Source: Actinomycetospora soli (GTDB lineage: Bacteria > Actinomycetota > Actinomycetes > Mycobacteriales > Pseudonocardiaceae). Taken from it: a DNA stretch of 64,000 nt. Every line of letters begins with the position of its first letter. Positions within the stretch are counted from its first letter, which is position 1. Of this stretch, positions 30,872-39,860 are shown one piece after another. The stretch is taken from assembly GCF_021026295.1 (NCBI RefSeq), contig NZ_JAJNDA010000021.1, forward strand, positions 1-64,000. Direction: 5' to 3'. The translations under genes and the position numbers were made by a program. The notes under the pieces were generated by a model. The model ran no database searches. It was not told the DNA's origin and saw only the letters and a program-made list of their open reading frames with translations.

Positions 30872-32352
30872 GTCGTGCTCCCAGCGTCGATCGGACTGCC
30901 CCCATCCTCACCCGTGGCGGCACCCGCCGTCCCCGTCGTTCCTGACGGTTCTGTCGGTTCCGTGGGCTCGGTGGCCTCGCTCGGGCTCGGACGGGCCTCG
31001 ATGGGCAACGGGATGCTGACCTGCACGCGGATCCCGCCCTGGCGGGCGCGCTGCACCTGCAGGAGGCCGCCGAACTCGCGGGCGCGCTCGGCCATGTTCG
31101 CGAGCCCGCGGTGCGACCCGTCGATGTCGTTGGCCGCGGAGACGCGCAGCGAGCGGCGGACGCGCTCGGGGTCCCCGGTCCCGTCGTCGGCCACGGAGAG
31201 CACGAGACGGTCCTTGCGGAACGAGAGCCGGACGACGGCGACCGTCGCCTGCGCGTGCACGGCGGCGTTGAACAGCGCCTCGCCCGCGACCCGGAACAGC
31301 GAGCGCTCCGCGGCCGAGGGCAGCGACACCGGTCGACCCTCGATCCGGACCTCCACCCGCAGGTCGGAGGGCATGTGCACCGTCGAGAGCTCCTCGAGCA
31401 TCGCCGGGAGGCTGCGGTGCCCGTGCTCGCCGGAGTGGTTCAGGGCGTAGATCGCCGAGCGGAGCTGCTCCACGGCGCGGCGCGTGAGCTGCTTCGCCGT
31501 CTCCAGCCGCTCGCGCTGCCCCTCGTCGCGGATCTCCGAGCGGACGACCTCGATCTGCATGCCCGCCGAGAGCGCGTACTGGGTGACCGAGTCGTGCAGC
31601 TCGCGCGCGATGCGGTGCCGCTCGGAGTCGAGCACCTCGCGCTGGCGCGCGACGGTCAGCGCGTCGCGCGTGCGCTGGAGCTGCTCGTTGCGGGCGGCGA
31701 GGTCCTCGGCGTGCCGGCTCGCGTCGTCGTAGAGCCGCAGCGTCCGCTGGTGCAGCGCCGAGTTCTGCAGCGCGGCCGCGGTCTGGCTGGCGAGGACGCG
31801 CAGCACGGACGCGTCGGTGGCGTCGATGCGCCGGTCGACGCCGGTCCAGGCGACGATCTCGCCGACCACCGTGCCGTCGAGGCGGACCGGGACGTGCAGG
31901 TGGTGCGGGTCGTGCGGGTGGGCCTCGGTCGCGGCGCCGTCGGTGGCGCCGACGTCGAGGTCGGACTCGTCGTGGTCGCCGCGGCGGACCGCGTGCAGGT
32001 GCCGCAGGACGAACGGCGGCAGGTCCCCGGGCCCGTCGACGGACACCTCGGCGAGGTCGGGCCCGAGCACGAGGTGGCGGGGCGACGCCTCCGGCAGCGC
32101 ACCGTCGGCGAGGGCGAAGACGACCCAGTGGGCGGTCAGGTGCTCCGACGCGGCCTCGGCGACCGAGCGGACGAGCGTCCCCGGCCCCTCGGTGGTGCGC
32201 ACGAGCGCGCGGCTGATGCGGTCCAGGGCGTGGATGACCCGCCGCAGGCGCTCGGCCGACGCGAGGTACTCGACGTAGAAGGACGGCTTGCCCGACCGGA
32301 TGCCGGTGAGCAGATCGAGGTCCGGCCCCTCGGTGATGCGGTGCTCGGTCAC
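30868..32352 (-). CDS. GAF-domain sensor histidine kinase (NarX/DesK class, MnoS-like)
   Basis: A 494-aa soluble kinase without membrane segments. A short conserved N-terminus (TGIRSGKPSFYVEYLASAERL) is followed by a GAF domain (about 50-205). The HisKA_3 helix has the phosphorylation site at His253 (RHRIARELHDSVTQYALSAG). The HATPase domain holds GEALFNAAVHA and VADDGTGDPE, then GLANMAERAREFGG. The last 45 residues are Pro/Thr/Glu-rich (ATEPTEPTEPSGTTG). GTG at 32352 starts 4 bp after the alcohol dehydrogenase stop. The cytosolic GAF domain suggests sensing of an intracellular signal such as an alcohol or a redox state. Confidence 0.9.
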   Translation of the reverse strand: MTEHRITEGPDLDLLTGIRSGKPSFYVEYLASAERLRRVIHALDRISRALVRTTEGPGTLVRSVAEAASEHLTAHWVVFALADGALPEASPRHLVLGPDLAEVSVDGPGDLPPFVLRHLHAVRRGDHDESDLDVGATDGAATEAHPHDPHHLHVPVRLDGTVVGEIVAWTGVDRRIDATDASVLRVLASQTAAALQNSALHQRTLRLYDDASRHAEDLAARNEQLQRTRDALTVARQREVLDSERHRIARELHDSVTQYALSAGMQIEVVRSEIRDEGQRERLETAKQLTRRAVEQLRSAIYALNHSGEHGHRSLPAMLEELSTVHMPSDLRVEVRIEGRPVSLPSAAERSLFRVAGEALFNAAVHAQATVAVVRLSFRKDRLVLSVADDGTGDPERVRRSLRVSAANDIDGSHRGLANMAERAREFGGLLQVQRARQGGIRVQVSIPLPIEARPSPSEATEPTEPTEPSGTTGTAGAATGEDGGSPIDAGSTT

Positions 32353-32356
32353 TGCG

Positions 32357-33670
32357 CTAGAGGGCCTGCCGGAACAGCGCCTCGATGTCGTCGCGGGTCG
32401 CCTCGCGCGGGTTGGTCGACAGGCAGGCGTCGGCCATCGTCATGGTCGCGAGCTTCTCGACGTCGGCCTCGGTCACCCCGATCTCGGAGAGGCCCTTCGG
32501 CACGCCGAGCTCGTCGGCGAGGCGGCGCACCTCCGCGGCCGCCCACTCCGAGGCGTCCTCGGCCAGCGCCTGCGACCAGCGGCCGTCGGCGGCACCGCGG
32601 AACCCGAGCGCCTGGGCGATCGGCACGAAGCGCGCCGGGTCGGGCTCCGCGTTGAACCGCACCACGTGCGGCAGCAGGATCCCGTTGATCACGCCGTGCG
32701 GCAGGTCGAGAAGCCCGCCGACCTGGTGGCTCATCGCGTGCGCCGCACCGAGGATCGCGTTGGTGAAGGCGAGGCCGGCCTCGAGGGCGGCCTGGGCCAT
32801 GAAGACCCGCGACTCCTGCTCGAGCGGGTGGTCCATGGTGCGCTCGAGGTGCCCGCCGACCAGCGAGATCGCCTGCAGCGCGTGGTGGTCGGTCAGCGGG
32901 TTGTGCGCCCGCGAGACGTAGGCCTCGATGCCGTGGGTGAGCGCGTCCAGCCCGGTCGCGGCGTTCAGCCAGTCCGGCATCGTCGTGAGGAGCTGGGGGT
33001 CGACCACCGAGACGTCGGGCACGAGCGCACGGCCGAGGATCGTGATCTTGGTGTTCCGCACGGTGTCGGTGACGATGCAGAACTGGCTGACGTCGGCGCC
33101 CGTACCCGAGGTGGCCGGCACCATCACCATCGGCGGGATCGGGTTGACCATCCGGTCGACGCCCTCGAAGTCGGTGATCGCGCCGCCGTTGCCGGCGAGC
33201 AGCGCGATGCCCTTCGCCGCGTCGATCACCGAGCCGCCGCCGACCGCGACGAGCACGTCGCAGCGCTCGGCGCGGTAGTACTCGTGGCCGGCCGCGATCT
33301 CGTGGTCCTTGGGGTTCGGGGTCACCCCGCTCCACACCGCGGGGCGCATCCCGGCGCCGTGCAGGTGGTGGGTCAGCTGCTGCGGCCAGCCCGCGGCGAG
33401 CAGGCCGTCGTCGGTGACCAGCAGGGGTCGGCGGGCACCCAGCCGGGCGGCCGCGTGCGCGGCCTCGGAGAGCGAGCCCGACCCGAACACGATCTCCGGG
33501 ACGTGGAACTTGGCGAGCCGCGGCGTCTCCGGCTCGGACTGCAGGTGCCCCGTCCCGGCCGCCGCGCTGCGCGGGGGCGGCGCGACGCGGCCCGGGGACC
33601 CCGCCCCCTCCGGTCGTCGGCTGACCACCAGGGACTGACCCGCGCGGGTCACGGAGTCGACGAGGACCAC
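32357..33670 (-). CDS. Iron-containing alcohol dehydrogenase
   Basis: A 437-aa group III alcohol dehydrogenase. Nucleotide motif VGGGSVIDAAKGIALL, the PATSGTGADVSQF segment, and metal ligands in TGLDALTHGIEAYVS (Asp, His), AHAMSHQVGGLLDLPHGVINGILLPHV (His, His). The catalytic core begins near residue 55 (KFHVPEIVFGSGSL). GTG 33670 was preferred to GTG 33715 because GGGGAGGGGG lies 4 bases upstream; the first 50 residues are low-complexity. It leads an operon with the histidine kinase and response regulator. It may be a second mycofactocin-dependent enzyme; this is inference from the regulator pair. Confidence 0.88.
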   Translation of the reverse strand: MVLVDSVTRAGQSLVVSRRPEGAGSPGRVAPPPRSAAAGTGHLQSEPETPRLAKFHVPEIVFGSGSLSEAAHAAARLGARRPLLVTDDGLLAAGWPQQLTHHLHGAGMRPAVWSGVTPNPKDHEIAAGHEYYRAERCDVLVAVGGGSVIDAAKGIALLAGNGGAITDFEGVDRMVNPIPPMVMVPATSGTGADVSQFCIVTDTVRNTKITILGRALVPDVSVVDPQLLTTMPDWLNAATGLDALTHGIEAYVSRAHNPLTDHHALQAISLVGGHLERTMDHPLEQESRVFMAQAALEAGLAFTNAILGAAHAMSHQVGGLLDLPHGVINGILLPHVVRFNAEPDPARFVPIAQALGFRGAADGRWSQALAEDASEWAAAEVRRLADELGVPKGLSEIGVTEADVEKLATMTMADACLSTNPREATRDDIEALFRQAL

Positions 33671-33786
33671 GCTGCCCCCTCCCCACCGTTGGTTCGGCTG
33701 CTCGGTGTAGCCCACGTTACAGACGGACGAGTCCGATGGGCAGCCTCGGAGCGAACGATCGTGACTACTCGCCGGTAGCCGTCTGA

Positions 33787-34947
33787 TCAGCGTGAACCCG
33801 TCGTGAGCTCCGCCGCCTGGATGCCGGGCTCGACGTTCGAGTCACCGTGGATCGGCCCCTGCCGGTCCGACAGCGGGGTGCCGTCGCCGCCCCACTGCTG
33901 GGCGATCATCTCCGCCGCGATGGACACCGCGGTCTCCTCCGGGGTGCGGGCGCCGAGGTCGAGCCCGATCGGGCTGGACATGCGGCCGAGCTCCTCGTCG
34001 GTCACCCCGGCCTCGCGCAGCCGCTCCAGCCGGTCGTCGTGGGTGCGCCGCGACCCCATCGCGCCGATGTAGCCGATCTCGGGCAGCCGCAGGGCGACCT
34101 CGAGCAGCGGGACGTCGAACTTCGGGTCGTGGGTGAGCACGGCGAGCGCCGTCCGCGAGTCGATCCGGCCCGCCTCCGCCTCGGCGGCCAGGTAGCGGTG
34201 CGGCCACTCGACGACGACCTCGTGCGCCTCGGGGAAGCGGCTGGAGGTCGCGAACACCGGCCGCGCGTCGCACACCGTGACCCGCATGCCGAGGAAGGTG
34301 CCCATGCGCGCGACCGCGGCCGCGAAGTCGATGGCGCCGAACACGATGAGGCGGGGCGGCGGGGCGAAGGACTCGACGAAGACCCCGAGGCCCTCGCCGC
34401 GGCGCTCGCCGTCGGTCCCGTAGGTGACGAGCGTGGTGCGCCCGGCGGCGAGCAGCCCGCGGGCGTCGTCGCGCACGGCGTCGTCGAGCCGGGCGCTGCC
34501 CAGCGAGCCCTCGACCTTGTCGGGCCAGACCACCAGGCGTCGCCCGACGCCGGGGCCGGACACGATCGTCGCCGTGGCGACGGGCCGGTGCTCGCGGACC
34601 GCCGCGGCGATCTCGCCGAGCTGCGGGTAGGTCTCGCGGTCCACCTGCTCGACGAACACGTCGAGGATGCCGCCGCAGGTCAGACCGACCGCGAAGGCGT
34701 CGTCGTCGGAGACCCCGTACCGCTGGAGGGTGGGGTCCTCGCCGCGCAGCACGTCCGAGCCGAGCTCGTAGACGGCGCCCTCCACGCAGCCGCCGGACAC
34801 GCTGCCGACGGCCTCGCCGGACGGGCCGACCAGCATCGAGGCACCGGGCTGGCGGGGAGCCGAGCGGAACGTCCCGACCACGGTCGCGAGCGCCGTCGAC
34901 CGGCCCTCGGTCCACCATCCCTCGAGGGTTCCCAGCACGTCACGCAT
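33787..34947 (-). CDS. XdhC/CoxI-family molybdoenzyme maturation factor
   Basis: A 386-aa protein with both XdhC parts. The N-terminal XdhC/CoxI domain reads LATVVGTFRSAPRQPGASMLVGPSGEAVGSVSGGCVEGAVYE, including the Cys in SGGCVEG that is conserved in the family, with GLTCGGILDVFVE further on. The C-terminal Rossmann domain reads RLIVFGAIDFAAAVARMGTFLGMRVTVCDARPVFA and GYIGAMGSRRTHDDR. XdhC binds Moco and helps its sulfuration and insertion into xanthine or CO dehydrogenases. ATG at 34947 overlaps the upstream VWA gene by 8 bp. It is last in a coxD-coxE-xdhC operon; the structural subunits are not in the window. Confidence 0.9.
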   Translation of the reverse strand: MRDVLGTLEGWWTEGRSTALATVVGTFRSAPRQPGASMLVGPSGEAVGSVSGGCVEGAVYELGSDVLRGEDPTLQRYGVSDDDAFAVGLTCGGILDVFVEQVDRETYPQLGEIAAAVREHRPVATATIVSGPGVGRRLVVWPDKVEGSLGSARLDDAVRDDARGLLAAGRTTLVTYGTDGERRGEGLGVFVESFAPPPRLIVFGAIDFAAAVARMGTFLGMRVTVCDARPVFATSSRFPEAHEVVVEWPHRYLAAEAEAGRIDSRTALAVLTHDPKFDVPLLEVALRLPEIGYIGAMGSRRTHDDRLERLREAGVTDEELGRMSSPIGLDLGARTPEETAVSIAAEMIAQQWGGDGTPLSDRQGPIHGDSNVEPGIQAAELTTGSR

Positions 34948-36157
34948 CGGCGAGCACCTCCGTGAGCTCCTGGAGCGTGGCGAGCGAGTGACCCGCCAAC
35001 AGTCGGTCAACGTGCGGGAGGGCCGCGGCGATTCCCCCCTGCACCGGCTCGTAGCCGCGCTTGCCGGCGTGCGGGTTCACCCACACCACGCGGTGCGCCA
35101 GGCGGGCGAGTCGCTGCATCTGCTCGCCGAGCAGGTCGGTGCCGCCCCGCTCCCACCCGTCGGAGAAGATCACGACGACGGCCCGCCGGGCCACGCCGCG
35201 CTGCCCCCAGCGGTCGAGGAAGGCGGCCAGCACCTCGCCGAGCCGGGTGCCGCCGGACCAGTCGGGGATCGTGTTCCCCGCGTCGCGCAGGGCCCGCTCG
35301 GGGTCGCGCTGACGCAGCTCCCGGGTCACCCGGGTCAGGCGCGTGCCGAGGGTGAAGGTCTCGACGGCCTGCGGGGTGCGCCGGGTGAGCACGTGCGCGA
35401 ACCGCAGCAGCGCGTCCGCGTACGGGGCCATCGAGCCCGAGACGTCGAGCAGGATGACCACCCGACGCGGCCGCTCGCGGCGGTTCTTGCGCGAGAGGCC
35501 CGGGATCTCCCCGGCGTGGCGCAGGGTCGCGCGCAGCGTGCGCCGGGGGTCGGGCTCGCCCCGGCGGTGCGGCCGGCGACGGCGGGCGCGCCGGCGCGGC
35601 GGGTTCGGCGTCAGCAGGGCGAGCATCCGGCGCAGGTGCTCGCGCTCGCCGATCGTCAGTTCCGCGATGTCGCGGTCGCGCAGCACCTCCTCCCCGGAGG
35701 CGGCCACCTTGAGCTCGGGCGTCTCGTCGTCGTCGTCGCCCTGCCCCGTGCCCTGCGGCGGGTTGAGCGCCGCGATGGTCGCGGTGCGCGGCTTCGGCGG
35801 GGCCGGCCGGCCCATCCGCTGCTCGCGCGGGTCCGAGGAGAACCAGGCGAAGAAGGCGTGGTCGTAGCGCGCCACGTCGTCGGGGTCGCCGCACAGCGTG
35901 ACCCGGCCCGCCCAGTAGGTCTGGACCTCGCTGGCCACGTCGATCTCGCCCAGCGCGCGCAGGTAGGTGGCGGTGCGGTCGGGCGTGACCGGCACGCCGG
36001 CGTTGCGCAGCAGCCGCGTGAAGGCGACGAAGTCGCGCAGGACGGCGTCCTCGTCCTGCTCCGTGAGGCCGTCGACGATCCCGGAGGCGAGCACCGCGCC
36101 GGCGTGCTTGCGGGGGGCGGGAGCATCGCTGCTGCCGCCCCGGTCCATCGAGGTCAT
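34940..36157 (-). CDS. coxE: CoxE-like VWA-domain protein
   Basis: A 405-aa VWA protein. N-terminal helices (VLRDFVAFTRLLRNAGVPVTPDRTATYLRAL) and the HAFFAWFSSDPREQ segment are typical of CoxE. A basic linker with many Arg (about 190-225) precedes the VWA domain, whose MIDAS is LLDVSGSMAPYADALL and whose end is VVWVNPHAGKRGYEPVQGGIAAALPHVD. ATG at 36157 overlaps the coxD stop by 4 bp (ATGA). CoxE works with CoxD ATPase in maturing the active site of Mo-containing CO dehydrogenase. Confidence 0.9.
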   Translation of the reverse strand: MTSMDRGGSSDAPAPRKHAGAVLASGIVDGLTEQDEDAVLRDFVAFTRLLRNAGVPVTPDRTATYLRALGEIDVASEVQTYWAGRVTLCGDPDDVARYDHAFFAWFSSDPREQRMGRPAPPKPRTATIAALNPPQGTGQGDDDDETPELKVAASGEEVLRDRDIAELTIGEREHLRRMLALLTPNPPRRRARRRRPHRRGEPDPRRTLRATLRHAGEIPGLSRKNRRERPRRVVILLDVSGSMAPYADALLRFAHVLTRRTPQAVETFTLGTRLTRVTRELRQRDPERALRDAGNTIPDWSGGTRLGEVLAAFLDRWGQRGVARRAVVVIFSDGWERGGTDLLGEQMQRLARLAHRVVWVNPHAGKRGYEPVQGGIAAALPHVDRLLAGHSLATLQELTEVLADA

Positions 36158-37050
36158 GAGGCGAGGAGGGCGTCCAGCGCGTCGCGGGCGCGGTCGGCGT
36201 CCTCCCGGTACTTCAGCACCGCGCCGAGCGTCGCGGTCGCCGACTCCAGGTCGAGGTGGCGCGCCCCGATGAGCTCGAGCGCGGCCGCCCAGTCGAGGGA
36301 TTCGGCGACGCCGGGCGGCTTGAGCAGGTCGAGTCCGCGCAGCCGGTGCACGGCCTGCGCGACCTGCTGGGCCAGCTCGTCGGACAGGTGCGGCATCCGC
36401 GCCTTGAGGATCGCGATCTCGCGCCCCAGGTCGGGGTGCTCGAGCCAGAGGTAGAGGCAGCGGCGCTTGAGGGCGTCGTGCACCTCGCGCGTGCGGTTGG
36501 AGGTGAGGACCACCAGCGGCGGCTGCTCGGCGCGCACCACCCCGATCTCGGGGATCGTCACCGAGTTCTCGGCGAGCACCTCGAGCAGGAAGGCCTCGAA
36601 CTCGTCGTCGGCGCGGTCGACCTCGTCGACGAGGAGCACGCTCGGCGTCGTCTGGAGCGCCTCGAGCACCGGACGGGCGAGCAGGAAGCGCCGGTCGTAG
36701 AGGGAGGCCTCGACGGCGTCGGCGTCCAGCGCGTCCCCGGACGCCGTGGCGGCGGCCTCCATGGTGCGCAGGTGCAGCAGCTGGCGCGGGAAGTCCCAGT
36801 CGTAGAGGGCCTGCGCGGCGTCGATGCCCTCGTGGCACTGCAGGCGCACGAGCGGCGCGCCGAGCACCTCGGCCAGCGCCTGCGCGAGCGCCGTCTTGCC
36901 GGTGCCCGGCTCGCCCTCGCAGAACAGCGGCCGTCCCATGCGCATCGCGAGGAACGCCGCGGACGCGAGGCCCGGGTCGGCGAGGTATCCGGTGCGTTCG
37001 AGGGCGGCGGCGACGGCGTCGGGCCGGTCGAACTCGGTGGCGGCGGTCAC
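36154..37050 (-). CDS. coxD: CoxD-like MoxR-family AAA+ ATPase
   Basis: A 298-aa AAA+ ATPase. Walker A CEGEPGTGKTALAQA is near residue 44, Walker B VLLVDEVDRADDEFEAFLLE near 140, sensor 1 VVLTSNRTREVHDALKRR near 185. Paired with the downstream CoxE and XdhC, it fits the CoxD chaperone ATPase. It is a distant paralogue of the MoxR at 17450 but lacks the His-rich tail. ATG at 37050. Confidence 0.9.
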   Translation of the reverse strand: MTAATEFDRPDAVAAALERTGYLADPGLASAAFLAMRMGRPLFCEGEPGTGKTALAQALAEVLGAPLVRLQCHEGIDAAQALYDWDFPRQLLHLRTMEAAATASGDALDADAVEASLYDRRFLLARPVLEALQTTPSVLLVDEVDRADDEFEAFLLEVLAENSVTIPEIGVVRAEQPPLVVLTSNRTREVHDALKRRCLYLWLEHPDLGREIAILKARMPHLSDELAQQVAQAVHRLRGLDLLKPPGVAESLDWAAALELIGARHLDLESATATLGAVLKYREDADRARDALDALLAS

Positions 37051-37542
37051 CGCTCCATCGTCCCCTACCAGGGGCGATCATGCTCAGGTTGCTGTGGCAC
37101 ACGCCGCAGAACGGGCCGATCGGAGAGTGACGACCGCGACACCACGTCTGTGAGTCACAGGCGTGTTACACAGCCTCGATCGAGCCGTGAACCGTCCGTG
37201 ACCTGCAAGAATCGTGACGAGGAGTTGTGGCAAGGCGCCGATAGGGTGATCTTGGGCTTTCTGAGAGGCGCTTGAAACCACGACTGTGCTCCGTACCGTT
37301 CGCTGTCGGCCGTGTCCGATGCGGCCATCGACCAGCCCCGAGGTCGCCGCGTCCGACGCCTGTCCAGCGGCCCCGGGTGACCCGATACGAGAGGTGCGGA
37401 CCGGACAGGCCGAGCGAGCTGAAGGCATGGTGCGCCCCACGTGCGGCGTACCCACGGTGAGACCGCGTGGAACCGGTCGACGATCCGTGGGGAGGACTCC
37501 TCCCGGTCGGCTGCTTCGTGGGACGCGGTGCGACGAGAGGTC
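37051..37542. other. 492-bp intergenic region upstream of the rpf gene
   Basis: No credible coding region. The left end must hold the promoter of the divergent coxD operon. The right end gives GAGAGG as Shine-Dalgarno for rpf. Resuscitation-promoting-factor genes in actinomycetes often have long leaders, some with a c-di-AMP (ydaO) riboswitch. I looked for its conserved GGGGGACCC-type core and did not find it, though a structured leader cannot be excluded. Confidence 0.4.
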
Positions 37543-38199
37543 ATGCTTCGTAGTTCCGAGAAGTCGCTGGCGCACGCCCTCACCCGGAAGGCGGCTCAGC
37601 TGACGCTGGTCGGTGCGCTCGCGGCGACCCCGCTCGCGCTCACGGCCGGCACCGCCTCCGCCGACACGGACTGGGATGCGCTCGCGCAGTGCGAGAGCAG
37701 CGGCAACTGGTCGACGAACACCGGCAACGGGTTCTCCGGCGGCCTGCAGTTCACCCCGTCCACGTGGAAGGCCTTCGGTGGGTCGGGCAGCGCCCACAAC
37801 GCCAGCCGCGAGGAGCAGATCCAGGTCGCCGAGCGCGTCAAGGCCGAGCAGGGCATGAACGCCTGGCCGACCTGCTCCAAGAAGACCGGCAACACCTCCA
37901 ACAAGTCCAACGGCGAGTCGTCGACGAAGTCCGCGTCGTCGGGCTCGTCGAAGAGCTCCGGCTCGTCCGGCTCGTCCGGCTCGTCCGGCTCGTCGAAGAA
38001 GCAGAGCAGCGAGACCGAGGCCATCAAGGCCCCGGCTCCCTCGGCCGTCGCCCCCGCCGGTGCCTACACCGTCGTCTCCGGCGACACGCTCAGCTCCATC
38101 GCCGGTGCGCACGGCGTGAGCTGGCAGCAGGTCGCGCAGCGCAACGGGATCGCCGACCCCGACGCGATCTCGGTGGGTCAGCAGCTCGCCCTGAGCTGA
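37543..38199 (+). CDS. rpfA: Resuscitation-promoting factor with C-terminal LysM (RpfA-like)
   Basis: A 218-aa secreted muralytic enzyme that wakes dormant cells. A signal peptide covers about residues 1-41 ([29 protein letters not shown], cleavage after ASA). The Rpf domain ([30 protein letters not shown] ... WPTCS) contains the catalytic Glu in QCESSGNW and the conserved disulfide cysteines. A Ser/Lys-rich linker (about 125-165) leads to a C-terminal LysM ([28 protein letters not shown]). ATG at 37543 follows GAGAGG. Its place next to moaE, facing it, matches M. tuberculosis Rv0867c (rpfA). Confidence 0.92.
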   Translation: MLRSSEKSLAHALTRKAAQLTLVGALAATPLALTAGTASADTDWDALAQCESSGNWSTNTGNGFSGGLQFTPSTWKAFGGSGSAHNASREEQIQVAERVKAEQGMNAWPTCSKKTGNTSNKSNGESSTKSASSGSSKSSGSSGSSGSSGSSKKQSSETEAIKAPAPSAVAPAGAYTVVSGDTLSSIAGAHGVSWQQVAQRNGIADPDAISVGQQLALS

Positions 38200-38208
38200 T
38201 CCGCCCGC

Positions 38209-38255
38209 ACGCCACGACCCCCGCCGGTGCCCCGAGCACCGACGGGGGTCGGCGT
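38209..38255. terminator. Terminator after rpf
   Basis: GACCCCCG-c-CGGTGC (38216-38230) pairs with GCACCG-a-CGGGGGTC (38236-38250) around a 5-nt loop, extended by ACGCC/GGCGT. The remaining gap to moaE (to 38404) shows nothing else clear. Confidence 0.75.
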
Positions 38256-38404
38256 GTGTCGGGGGTGCGGTGAATACGTCCCGTCGGACGGGCGGGCCGT
38301 GGGGCTCGTGCCGGTGGCGCCGGAAGCCCGCCGCGGCCCCGAGGTCCACACCGGGCACGCCCGCGGGCCGTCAGACCTGCCCCACGCCACCCTCGCGGCG
38401 AGGG

Positions 38405-38884
38405 CTACGGGCAGTTCACCCACTCCTCGGTGCCGTCGGCGAACTCCTGGCGCTTCCACACCGGGAGCTGCCGCTTCACCTCGTCGACGAGCTCGCTGCA
38501 GGCGTCGAACGCCTCGCGGCGGTGCTCGGCGGCGACCGCGCAGGCGAGGGCGACGTCGCCGATCGCCAGCGGGCCCACGCGGTGCGACACGGCGATCGCG
38601 GTGACCCCGGCGAACCGTCCGGCGATCTCGTCCGCGACCCGCTCCACCACGGAGCCCGCCGAGGGGTGGCCCTCGTAGTCGAGCGTGCGGACCGAGCGGC
38701 CGTGGTCGTGGTCGCGCACCACGCCGGCGAACGTCACCACCGCACCACTGCGCGGGCCGTCCACCAGGGCGGCGTGCTCGGCGACGTCGAGCGGCTCCTC
38801 GCCGATGGCGGCCCGCAGCACCGCCGCGCGGTGCTCGATGGTCGAGCTCCCCTGCGCCGCGTCCCCGCCGCTCGGTGCACTCAC
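38405..38884 (-). CDS. moaE: Molybdopterin synthase catalytic subunit MoaE
   Basis: A 159-aa MoaE, which with MoaD adds two sulfurs to cyclic pyranopterin monophosphate. Family motifs: SGAVVTFAGVVRDHDHGRSV, LDYEGHPSAGSVVERVADEI, AVSHRVGPLAIGDVALACAVAAEHRREAFDAC, and the catalytic Lys in VDEVKRQLPVWKRQEFADGTEEWV. GTG at 38884 overlaps the mog stop by 4 bp (GTGA). No moaD or moaA is in the window. It is the last gene of the Moco operon and faces rpf. Confidence 0.93.
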   Translation of the reverse strand: MSAPSGGDAAQGSSTIEHRAAVLRAAIGEEPLDVAEHAALVDGPRSGAVVTFAGVVRDHDHGRSVRTLDYEGHPSAGSVVERVADEIAGRFAGVTAIAVSHRVGPLAIGDVALACAVAAEHRREAFDACSELVDEVKRQLPVWKRQEFADGTEEWVNCP

Positions 38885-39375
38885 TGGTGGTCCCCTCCCT
38901 GAATCTGGTCGACGGCGTGCTCGAGCACCGGCTCGAGCACGGACAGTCCGTCGCGCACCCCGCCCGGGGAGCCGGGCAGGTTCACCACCAGTGTGCGCCC
39001 GGCGACCCCGGCGACCCCGCGGGAGAGCATGCTCGTCGGCACCTTCTCCGCGCCGGCCGCGCGCACGGCGTCGGCGATCCCCGGCACCTCGTAGTCGAGC
39101 ACCGAGCGCGTGGCCTCGGGGGTGCCGTCGGTGGGCGAGATGCCGGTGCCGCCCGTCGTCAGGACCACCTGCACCCGCTCCGCGACCGCGGCCCGCAGCG
39201 CCTCCGCCACCGGCTCGCCGTCGGGAACGACCTGCGGGTCCTCCGCGGTCCACCCGCGCTCGCGCAGCCACGCCACGATCACCGGGCCGCCGCGGTCCTC
39301 GTACACCCCTGCCGACGCGCGGTTCGACGCGGTGATGACCCGCGCCCGCCGCAGTGGTCCGGTCGCCTCGCTCAT
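38881..39375 (-). CDS. mog: Molybdopterin adenylyltransferase family protein (MoaB/Mog)
   Basis: A 164-aa MoCF-domain protein that adenylates molybdopterin before Mo insertion. Key motifs are [44 protein letters not shown] (GGTG substrate loop, Asp) and [16 protein letters not shown]. The M. tuberculosis gene at this position is Rv0865 (mog). ATG at 39375 overlaps the moaC stop by 4 bp. Confidence 0.92.
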   Translation of the reverse strand: MSEATGPLRRARVITASNRASAGVYEDRGGPVIVAWLRERGWTAEDPQVVPDGEPVAEALRAAVAERVQVVLTTGGTGISPTDGTPEATRSVLDYEVPGIADAVRAAGAEKVPTSMLSRGVAGVAGRTLVVNLPGSPGGVRDGLSVLEPVLEHAVDQIQGGDHQ

Positions 39376-39860
39376 CGGCCCTCCGGCCTCGTCCAGACGC
39401 CGGAGCGTCCGCCTTCCTTGCGCTCGAGCCGCACCCCGTCCATGGTCGCGGCCGGATCGAGCGCCTTCACCATGTCGTGCAGCGCGAGCCCGGCGACCGA
39501 CACCGCGGTCAGCGCCTCCATCTCCACGCCCGTCCGGTCGGCGCTGCGCGCGGTGGCGGTCACCCGCACCTCGGCGTCGCCCACCTCGAGGTCCACCGTC
39601 ACGCCCGCGAGCGGGATCGGGTGGCAGAGCGGGATGAGGTCGGGCGTGCGCTTCGCCCCCATGATCCCGGCGATCCGCGCGGTGGCGAGGGCGTCGCCCT
39701 TCGGCACCGTCCCGTCGCGCAGCGCCGCGCACACCTCGGCGGTGGTGCGCAGCGTCCCGCTCGCCGTGGCCACCCGCCGGGTGACCTCCTTGTCGCCGAC
39801 GTCGACCATGCGCGCGGCACCGGTCTCGTCGACGTGGGTCAGGCCGTGCGCGGTGCTCAC
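39372..39860 (-). CDS. moaC: Cyclic pyranopterin monophosphate synthase MoaC
   Basis: A 162-aa MoaC, second step of Moco synthesis. It has [52 protein letters not shown] with the conserved His in [35 protein letters not shown] with active-site Glu and Asp, and the C-terminal [12 protein letters not shown] at 39860 overlaps the malic enzyme stop by 4 bp, so the genes are translationally coupled. Confidence 0.94.
   Translation of the reverse strand: MSTAHGLTHVDETGAARMVDVGDKEVTRRVATASGTLRTTAEVCAALRDGTVPKGDALATARIAGIMGAKRTPDLIPLCHPIPLAGVTVDLEVGDAEVRVTATARSADRTGVEMEALTAVSVAGLALHDMVKALDPAATMDGVRLERKEGGRSGVWTRPEGR

Noticed and set aside
34940..37102. One 720-residue fusion of CoxD and CoxE
   Set aside because: The CoxD region in that frame is an Arg-rich shadow; the true CoxD frame (36154-37050) overlaps CoxE by ATGA.
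37150..37542. c-di-AMP (ydaO) riboswitch before rpf
   Set aside because: Known for other actinomycete rpf genes, but I could not find its conserved core in this leader.
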